From: CAZFUY01 sp964522445
GTDB taxonomy: Bacteria > Pseudomonadota > Gammaproteobacteria > SZUA-229
Assembly (NCBI GenBank): GCA_964522445.1
Contig: CAZFUY010000055.1
Span: forward strand, 1-19,709
Direction: 5' to 3'
Length of the DNA stretch: 19,709 nucleotides
Below the pieces are notes generated by a model. That model had not been told where the DNA came from and did no database searches. It saw nothing but the letters and a program-made list of their open reading frames with translations. Below are positions 14,489-19,709 of the stretch, in pieces (the first letter of the stretch is position 1; every line of letters starts with the position of its first letter). The translations under genes were made by a program, and so were the position numbers.

Positions 14489-15276
14489 TTGAAACTTTAT
14501 TACAGTTTGCTCAGACCGTGCTTGCCACATTGACCGATGTGTTACCTATTGCGGCTATTATTTTTGGTTTCCAGTTTTTTGTTATTCGAAAACCCATACC
14601 TAACTTAAAAAAAGTATTGATTGGTTTTTTCTATGTGCTTTTAGGTTTGTCATTGTTTTTAATGGGATTGGAGAAAGCATTATTTCCCCTTGGCCGTTTA
14701 ATGGCGGATCAGCTAACAGATCCTGCTTTTATTTATCATGGCGCAGAAAATATAGCTAAGACAATCTATTGGGCTGATTACTACTGGGTTTATATTTTTG
14801 CTTTGGCAATTGGTTTTAGCACCACTATTGCTGAGCCATCATTAATTGCTGTTGCAATTAAAGCACATGAAGTTTCAGGTGGTGCAATAGGGGTATGGGG
14901 TTTAAGAATAGCCGTTGCAATTGGTGTTGCTGTAGGAATTTCTTTAGGAAGTTACCGTATCGTGACAGGAACACCTATCCATTATTATATTATTACTGGT
15001 TATATTGTGGTTGTTATTCAAACATTTTATGCGCCCAAAATGATAGTGCCTTTAGCTTATGATTCAGGTGGTGTAACAACATCAACGGTTACTGTGCCAC
15101 TGGTTGCTGCTTTAGGTATTGGGCTGGCAGAAACCATACCGGGCCGCAGTGTGTTGATTGATGGTTTTGGCTTAATTGCCTTTGCAAGTCTGTTTCCGAT
15201 TATATCGGTTATGGCTTATGCGCAGATGTCTGAATACAGAGCAAAAAATAAAAGCAAAAACCAGGAAAAATTCTGA
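14485..15276 (+). CDS. DUF1538 family membrane protein, second paralogue
   Basis: 263 residues, similar along the whole length to the preceding gene product: DVLPIAAIIFGFQFFVIRKPIPN against DLLPIILVIGFFQLFVIQQPIPN, then GFSTTIAEPSLIAVA (110-124) and YDSGGVTTSTVTVPLV (192-207), with the same membrane-helix layout and the GFGLIAFASL ending. It has an extra 15-residue insertion around 80-100 (FIYHGAENIAKTIYWADYY) and a basic cytoplasmic-like tail (EYRAKNKSKNQEKF). ATG overlaps the upstream TGA (ATGA), so coupled translation and a 1:1 heteromer are likely. As I recall the family, DUF1538 domains are often found twice in one long protein; here the halves are separate genes. Confidence 0.9.
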   Translation: MIETLLQFAQTVLATLTDVLPIAAIIFGFQFFVIRKPIPNLKKVLIGFFYVLLGLSLFLMGLEKALFPLGRLMADQLTDPAFIYHGAENIAKTIYWADYYWVYIFALAIGFSTTIAEPSLIAVAIKAHEVSGGAIGVWGLRIAVAIGVAVGISLGSYRIVTGTPIHYYIITGYIVVVIQTFYAPKMIVPLAYDSGGVTTSTVTVPLVAALGIGLAETIPGRSVLIDGFGLIAFASLFPIISVMAYAQMSEYRAKNKSKNQEKF

Positions 15277-15357
15277 GATTAAAATTTTTAGATTAAATAA
15301 GAAGTAAAAATAGAAAGTTTATTTTTAATAATATGTGTAAGAGGCGAGTGATATAAT

Positions 15358-15515
15358 GAGACCTTTGCACGATAGAGACGCGAAAGAAAAATGCGCTAAA
15401 ATTTGACTGATTGAGGCAGTAAACACAGTTAATATCTGGATATTGACAAGTTTTCTAACGAAAAGCAGGCGAATTTTATCCATTTTTATTCGTGAATGTA
15501 TCGTGCAAAGATCTC
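15358..15515. mobile_element. 158-bp MITE-like element with 17-bp terminal inverted repeats
   Basis: The termini gagacctttgcacgata (15358-15374) and tatcgtgcaaagatctc (15499-15515) are reverse complements with one mismatch in 17. ataat flanks both ends (15353-15357 and 15516-15520), a possible target duplication; alternatively TAA flanks ends one base longer. There is no open reading frame inside. GAGACCTTTGC-type ends recall IS5-family elements, so I infer a non-autonomous derivative. It lies between the second DUF1538 gene and the P-II-like gene and probably affects co-transcription. Confidence 0.8.
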
Positions 15516-15562
15516 ATAATAAATATTACAGACCCCTTTCGCTTTAACGTGAGATAAGAGTT

Positions 15563-15913
15563 ATGCATTTTAAATTAATTATTGCATTTGTTGAAGATCA
15601 TAAAACAGATAAAGTGATGGCGGCAGCGCGTGAAGCAGGTGCAACAGGTGCAACTGTTATTAGTAATGCCAGAGGTGAAGGGCTGGAAAAAAGTAAAACA
15701 TTTTTTGGCCTGTCACTTGAAACGCAAAGAGATGTTTTACTGTTTTTAGTTGAAGAACATCTGAGCCGACATATTCTGGAAAAAATAGATGATGTAGGTG
15801 AGTTTGATTTAGGCATAGGAAATGGTATCGCTATTCAGATAGATGTTGAAGATGCGGTAGGTGTTGCACACCAAGTTGAAAAATTAGTAAATGTTGTGGA
15901 GGGTGAGCTATGA
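15563..15913 (+). CDS. P-II-like signalling protein (GlnB/GlnK superfamily)
   Basis: 116 residues with the P-II fold pattern: an initial strand MHFKLIIAFVEDHKTDKVMAAAREAGATGATVI, a T-loop-like stretch NARGEGLEKSKTFFGLSLETQ (36-55), then RDVLLFLVEEHLSRHILEKIDDVGEFD and the C-terminal GIGNGIAIQIDVEDAVGV. The canonical T-loop uridylylation tyrosine motif (Y-K/R-G-A/S-A/E-Y) is absent, so it is not an ordinary GlnB/GlnK regulated by GlnD. P-II-like proteins usually bind nucleotides as trimers and gate membrane transporters, so the DUF1538 pair upstream is the obvious partner (inference). GATAAGAG precedes the ATG. Its TGA overlaps the next ATG by 4 nt. Confidence 0.88.
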   Translation: MHFKLIIAFVEDHKTDKVMAAAREAGATGATVISNARGEGLEKSKTFFGLSLETQRDVLLFLVEEHLSRHILEKIDDVGEFDLGIGNGIAIQIDVEDAVGVAHQVEKLVNVVEGEL

Positions 15914-16314
15914 CTCAAAGAAAACTGGTGCGTGTTCGTGAAGTTATGAAAGATAATTTTGATATTATCAATGGAAAAATGACAGTGATGGAAGCACTGG
16001 AAAAAATGAAGCATGTTGAAACAAAATCACTCATTGTTGAGAAACGAGATGATGATGATGAATATGGCATGGTTTTAATATCTGATATTGCCAAGAATGT
16101 GTTAGCTAAGGATCGCTCTCCACATCGAGTTAATATCTATGAAATTATGTCAAAACCCGTTATTAGTGTTGACCCAGAAATGGATATTCGTTACTGCGCC
16201 AGATTATTTGAACACTTTGGGTTGGCCCGAGCGCCTGTAATTGAAAGCAGAAAAGTTGTAGGTATAGTCAGCTTTACCGATATGGTAATGAAAGGGCTGG
16301 TTGAGTTTGATTAG
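15910..16314 (+). CDS. Two-CBS-domain protein
   Basis: 134 residues made almost entirely of a Bateman module: CBS1 at about 8-66 (VREVMKDNFDIINGKMTVMEALEKM...GMVLISDIAKNVL) and CBS2 at about 76-132 (IYEIMSKPVISVDPEMDIRYCARLFEHFGLARAPVIES...VGIVSFTDMV). Such pairs bind adenosine nucleotides or related ligands and control attached or partner proteins. ATGA overlap with the P-II-like gene, and GGAGGG 6 nt before the start, indicate tight co-expression. The gene ends 7 nt from the end of the convergent antiporter gene, with no terminator visible between them. Confidence 0.93.
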   Translation: MTQRKLVRVREVMKDNFDIINGKMTVMEALEKMKHVETKSLIVEKRDDDDEYGMVLISDIAKNVLAKDRSPHRVNIYEIMSKPVISVDPEMDIRYCARLFEHFGLARAPVIESRKVVGIVSFTDMVMKGLVEFD

Positions 16315-16321
16315 CCGAGAA

Positions 16322-18304
16322 TTAGCCGTTTAATAATAATGCCTCTGCATGCTCCAGACATTCAGGTGTACCATATAGAATTAAAATATCATTTTCTTTT
16401 AGTTGTGTTTCGGGGGCAGGTGATTGAGAGTGAATGTCGCTACGTCTATTGGTTTGAATGCTAACGCCTATTTGCTCAAGATTAATTTCAGCAGGTGTTT
16501 TTCCGATAGCGTATGCGCCTTTATGTAAAGCAACACTAACTAGGCGTTTACGTGACTCATCGGGTTTTTCAATGTCGTGATTCTCATCTCCCTGAAAGAA
16601 TTGACGAAGTGTTGTGTAATTATTGCTACGCATTTCCTGTACGCGACGAACAATTTTTGACATCGGAATTCCCATTAATGATAATAAATGAGATGCCATA
16701 ATCAGGCTGGCTTCTAATGTTTCTGGGATGACTTCTGTTGCACCTGCTTTTTGTAAAACATCATAATAAGTATCATCCTGAGTTCGCACTAAAACAGGAA
16801 TGTCTGCATTGAGTGCCTTTGCCTGCGCCAGTGTTTTTTCAGTTGTTTTAATATCATCGTGACAGATAACCAGAACACAGGCTCTATTAATGCCTGCAGC
16901 CGTTAAGATTTCGTGGTGAGTTGAGTCACCAAAAAAAACTTTAAGGCCAGCTTTGCGGGCATTGCTCAATAAAGAAATGTCATAATCAAGAGCAAAATAA
17001 TCAAAGTTTTCCTGTTCTAAAACTTTAGCAATATTTTGCCCCATACGACCAAAGCCACAGATAATGACATGCTTCTGCATGCTGGCGGCATTGTCTGAAA
17101 TTTCCTGCTCCATTTCATCTCTGTTACGAAGATAGCTATTAGCAAAAAAATATTTTGCAGCAGTGCCGTTATAGCGAATTAAAAAAGGTGTTAAGACCAT
17201 TGAAAAAATAACGGCAGCCAGAATTAGCTGTGATAGTTGATCGTCTATTAATCCTGCAGCAAGTGCCAGTGATAGTAATGCAAAACCAAATTCACCTCCC
17301 TGAGCCAGAACGATTCCAGTGCGAAGAGACACGCCTTTGGATGATTCGCTAATAAGCATGCTCAGGAGCATGGTGGTTACGGTTTTAACAATAACTATTG
17401 CAAAGGTAATAAGTAACACCCAGTGAAGAATGGGCAGTAAATTATTTATATTTAATAACATGCCAACGGTTACAAAAAACAAACCCAGTAAAACATCTCT
17501 GAAAGGTCGAATATCGGCTTCAATTTGATGTCTGAATTCGGTTTCACTTAACATCATGCCAGCCAGAAAAGTACCTAATGCCATGGATAGCCCAGCATAA
17601 TGTGTTGCCCAGGCAGATGTTAAGGCGATTAAAAGGACAGTGAGAGTAAACAGTTCGGCTGAGTGAGCAGAGGCAATTTCATGGAACAGGGGGCGTAATA
17701 GCCAGTGACCAATGGCGAGCATAATTGCCGTAACGGCGACACCTTCGGCAAGGCTATAAACAATCTGTAGTATAAACGGCTCATCGCCTGTGCCGGCCAG
17801 AGCAGGGATGATAATCAGCATAGGAATAACGGCAATATCCTGATACAGCAGTATGGCGATTGAAAGTCGGCCATGGCGAGAATCCAGTTCAAGACGCTCA
17901 GATAACTGTTTAATAACAATAGCGGTAGAGGATAAAGCCAGTACACAACCAACAACAAAAGCTGTTTCTATCGATGTGCCTAATAACCAGCTCACGCTGC
18001 CAGCAATAACAATGGTTACAGTCACCTGTGCGCTGCCCAGACCCAGCACGGCTTTACGGTTAGCAATGAGTCGAGATAAAGAAAACTCCAGCCCCAGAGT
18101 AAAAAGTAGAAAGGCAACACCAACCTCAGCAAGAAATCGAATAGCCTCCGTATTAATTATCAACCCTGTTGCATGTGGCCCCAGTATCAGGCCCACTACA
18201 AGATAGGCCAGAATGGCGGGTAGTTTTATGCGACGAAATATAGCAACTACTACAACGGAAACCATTAGTAGAATAATTGTTTCACTGAGAGTGTCGTGAA
18301 TCAT
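16322..18304 (-). CDS. CPA2 monovalent cation:proton antiporter with RCK domains (KefB/YbaL-like)
   Basis: 660-residue inner-membrane protein. Residues 1-380 form a 12-13 helix Na+/H+ exchanger domain with family motifs GLILGPHATG, FLLFTLGLEFS, LALSSTAIVI, YQDIAVIPML (Asp156) and AQGGEFGFALL. An RCK N-terminal (TrkA-N) domain at about 411-530 has the nucleotide-binding GFGRMGQ (417-423) and the following acidic residue (DYD). An RCK C-terminal (TrkA-C) domain lies at about 586-657. The layout is that of KefB/KefC/YbaL-type potassium/proton antiporters, with the extra TrkA-C domain that many proteobacterial versions have. Monocistronic by position. A perfect TATAAT lies on the minus strand at 18320-18325, but no properly spaced -35 was found. 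Converges on the CBS gene with 7 nt between stops. Confidence 0.93.
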   Translation of the reverse strand: MIHDTLSETIILLMVSVVVVAIFRRIKLPAILAYLVVGLILGPHATGLIINTEAIRFLAEVGVAFLLFTLGLEFSLSRLIANRKAVLGLGSAQVTVTIVIAGSVSWLLGTSIETAFVVGCVLALSSTAIVIKQLSERLELDSRHGRLSIAILLYQDIAVIPMLIIIPALAGTGDEPFILQIVYSLAEGVAVTAIMLAIGHWLLRPLFHEIASAHSAELFTLTVLLIALTSAWATHYAGLSMALGTFLAGMMLSETEFRHQIEADIRPFRDVLLGLFFVTVGMLLNINNLLPILHWVLLITFAIVIVKTVTTMLLSMLISESSKGVSLRTGIVLAQGGEFGFALLSLALAAGLIDDQLSQLILAAVIFSMVLTPFLIRYNGTAAKYFFANSYLRNRDEMEQEISDNAASMQKHVIICGFGRMGQNIAKVLEQENFDYFALDYDISLLSNARKAGLKVFFGDSTHHEILTAAGINRACVLVICHDDIKTTEKTLAQAKALNADIPVLVRTQDDTYYDVLQKAGATEVIPETLEASLIMASHLLSLMGIPMSKIVRRVQEMRSNNYTTLRQFFQGDENHDIEKPDESRKRLVSVALHKGAYAIGKTPAEINLEQIGVSIQTNRRSDIHSQSPAPETQLKENDILILYGTPECLEHAEALLLNG

Positions 18305-18440
18305 GGATGTGTAATACCGATTATATTTATAGAGTTGCAGTCAAAAATGGCTGGGTATTGATAGAGTGTAGCAGCTGCTGATTTTAATTCGGGGCAGACA
18401 GGGGTTACTCAAATTTACTTATGTCTGGCGGTCTGAAATT

Positions 18441-18508
18441 GCAGGAGCGGCTTTAGCTACGGTATTATTCTGCTTAATGGCAGGTCGCGGCTAAAGCCGC
18501 TACTACAG
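18441..18508. repeat. REP-like palindrome (agcggctttagc type)
   Basis: The left arm at 18441-18462 (gcaggagcggctttagctac...) and the right arm at 18483-18508 (...cggctaaagccgctactac...) share a perfect 12-bp complementary core, agcggctttagc (18446-18457) with gctaaagccgct (18490-18501). The loop contains a short AT stretch. This is one of the most frequent intergenic repeat types in gammaproteobacteria; a related single arm is at 7503-7518. It lies between folD and the antiporter gene and is the only structure seen in that 256-nt spacer. Confidence 0.75.
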
Positions 18509-18560
18509 GTTGATATTTTAAAATTAAATGTAGAATTGAGTAAAAAGCTGTAGCTATAAA

Positions 18561-19412
18561 TTAATCCAGAGCATCAGCTGCATCAATAGTATTGTTGAGT
18601 AATACTGCTATTGTCATAGGTCCAACGCCGCCCGGTACAGGGGTGATCCATGCGGCGCGTTCGGCTGCTACTGCAAAATCTACATCACCCACAAGTGAGC
18701 CATTATCAAGGCGATTAATGCCCACATCTATAACCGTTGCGCCCTGTTTAATCCATTCGCCTTTTACCAGCCCCGGTTTGCCGACAGCAACGACAACAAT
18801 ATCGGATCGACGTACGTGATCTTCAAGATCGCTGGTAAAACGGTGAGTAATAGTAACAGTAGCGCCTGCGAGCAACAGCTCGAGTCCGGCAGGGCGACCC
18901 ACATGATTGGATGCGCCGACAATAACTGCATTTCGACCCTTATAGGGTTCACTGGTTGAGTCCAGAAGTAATTTCACGCCATAAGGTGTGCAGGAGCGAA
19001 GAGCAGGTTTACGCTGTGCCAGTCGCCCCAGGTTATAGGGGTGAAAGCCATCAACATCTTTGTCTGGATGAATGCGTTCAATCACTGCTTCCTGATCAAG
19101 ATTTTCTGGTAATGGAAATTGCACCAGAATGCCATGAATATCATCATCATTGTTTAACTGATCAATAAGGTTATTAAGCTCGTCCTGAGAGGTTGTTGCC
19201 GGTAAATCATAAGCACTGGATATAATGCCAGTTTCTTCACAGCCGCGGCGTTTATTGCGCACATAAATTTGTGAGGCAGGGTCTTCACCAATAAGTACTA
19301 CAGCTAAGCCGGGGGCTTTTAATCCTTTATCCAGTCGTTGTTGAACACGTTGTTTAATGTTTTGACGTAAGTTTGCTGCAATTTGTTTGCCGTCTATAAT
19401 TTTGGCTGACAT
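18561..19412 (-). CDS. folD: Bifunctional methylenetetrahydrofolate dehydrogenase / methenyltetrahydrofolate cyclohydrolase
   Basis: Cytoplasmic one-carbon enzyme interconverting 5,10-methylene-, methenyl- and 10-formyl-tetrahydrofolate with NADP. 283 residues, the normal FolD length. Catalytic Tyr50 and Lys54 in YVRNKRRGCEETGI, the folate-site GILVQFPLP (94-102) with DVDGFHPYN, the NADP motif VGASNHVGRP (165-174), VGKPGLVKGEWIKQGATVIDVGIN and TPVPGGVGPMT (257-267). The ATG is preceded by CGGGGATT on the minus strand. It diverges from the tRNA-Pro gene. Nothing unusual was noticed in the protein. Confidence 0.97.
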   Translation of the reverse strand: MSAKIIDGKQIAANLRQNIKQRVQQRLDKGLKAPGLAVVLIGEDPASQIYVRNKRRGCEETGIISSAYDLPATTSQDELNNLIDQLNNDDDIHGILVQFPLPENLDQEAVIERIHPDKDVDGFHPYNLGRLAQRKPALRSCTPYGVKLLLDSTSEPYKGRNAVIVGASNHVGRPAGLELLLAGATVTITHRFTSDLEDHVRRSDIVVVAVGKPGLVKGEWIKQGATVIDVGINRLDNGSLVGDVDFAVAAERAAWITPVPGGVGPMTIAVLLNNTIDAADALD

Positions 19413-19507
19413 GGTGTAAAATCCCCGTTAACAAGGCGGTGAATTCTCGCATGCTCAATAGGGAGTCTACAAGCATAAGATTTAGCTTATTTAAGCATGA
19501 CTGATAG

Positions 19508-19536
19508 TTGACCTGAATCGTTGATCCGCGTAGTAT
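19508..19536 (+). promoter_or_regulatory. Candidate promoter for the tRNA-Pro transcript
   Basis: TTGACC (19508-19513), 17 nt, then TAGTAT (19531-19536). The match is 5/6 and 4/6 to the sigma-70 consensus at ideal spacing. The tRNA begins about 115 nt after the expected start, which is a long leader. Prediction by eye. Confidence 0.4.
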
Positions 19537-19657
19537 CCGTCTTCCTTCGCTAAGGCGAGTGAAAACAGATAATTGGGGTTATAGTGCGGTCAGGCAATTC
19601 TGCTACTTGCAGGGGGCTGAAGCGTGACTCCTTAACAGGGATTTAAGTTAAAACAAT

Positions 19658-19709
19658 CGGGGTATAGCGCAGTCTGGTAGCGCGCCTGCTTTGGGAGCAG
19701 GATGTCGGG
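19658..19709 (+). tRNA. tRNA-Pro (anticodon TGG), 3' truncated by window end
   Basis: 52 nt of a tRNA are visible: acceptor 5' strand cggggta, D-arm gcgcagtctggtagcgc, anticodon stem cctgc (19685-19689) with gcagg (19697-19701), loop tttggga with anticodon TGG at 19692-19694, then the variable loop. The sequence is very close to the E. coli proM type (AGCGCAG..TGGTAGCGC..CTG.TTTGGGA.CAG). The T-arm and acceptor 3' strand lie outside the window. Confidence 0.95.

Noticed and set aside
15277..15562. Small regulatory RNA gene between DUF1538 and P-II-like genes
   Set aside because: The structure in this spacer is explained by terminal inverted repeats with flanking direct repeats, as for an inserted element; no promoter-terminator pair was seen.
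17853..18206. 117-codon plus-strand frame inside the antiporter gene
   Set aside because: Antisense shadow of the conserved membrane domain, with Ser/Thr/Arg-rich composition and no start signal.
18320..18344. Sigma-70 promoter for the CPA2 antiporter: TTGACT with TATAAT on the minus strand
   Set aside because: Both hexamers are good, but only 13 nt separate them, too short for one promoter; the TATAAT may still be used with a weak -35.

Overview
The window reads as a fragment of an AT-rich gammaproteobacterial chromosome (roughly 40% G+C by eye). The homodimeric-type AceE, FabV, RimO, FolD, an E. coli YdiI/MenI-like thioesterase and a KefB/YbaL-like antiporter all look gammaproteobacterial. 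The species cannot be named from the sequence. It is a draft assembly: exactly 100 N fill positions 6039-6138.

Layout. (1) 1-4743, plus strand: pyruvate dehydrogenase operon, aceE (5' end outside the window), aceF and lpd. E2 and E3 each carry one N-terminal lipoyl domain. A bidirectional terminator follows at 4784-4813. (2) 4828-7448, minus strand: rimO then fabV, with the assembly gap between them. (3) 7449-9127: a rhomboid protease gene and a thioredoxin-fold/HEAT-repeat protein gene, both minus, surrounded by small inverted-repeat elements. (4) 9189-10450, plus strand: a YdiI/MenI-type thioesterase, a protein of unknown function and a CoA-binding-domain protein. A four-helix membrane protein with an internal duplication faces them and overlaps the last one by 4 nt. 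(5) 11098-13561, minus strand: a compact four-gene operon encoding a rubrerythrin without a rubredoxin tail, a 54-residue rubredoxin, an NAD(P)H:rubredoxin reductase and a full-length rubrerythrin. Together these make a complete electron chain for peroxide reduction. An OxyR-like palindrome lies upstream. (6) 13754-16314, plus strand: two overlapping DUF1538 membrane protein genes, a P-II-like protein and a two-CBS-domain protein. A 158-bp MITE-like element separates the second and third genes. This cluster looks like an uncharacterised regulated transporter and is the best candidate for a new system here. (7) 16322-18304, minus: a CPA2 cation/proton antiporter with RCK domains, convergent with the cluster. 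(8) 18561-19412, minus: folD. (9) A tRNA-Pro(TGG) gene runs off the right edge.

The intergenic regions are rich in different short inverted-repeat elements (2915-2984, 7567-7669, 8411-8480, 15358-15515, 18441-18508). This suggests a genome colonised by non-autonomous repeats. No transposase, CRISPR array, phage gene or rRNA was seen.
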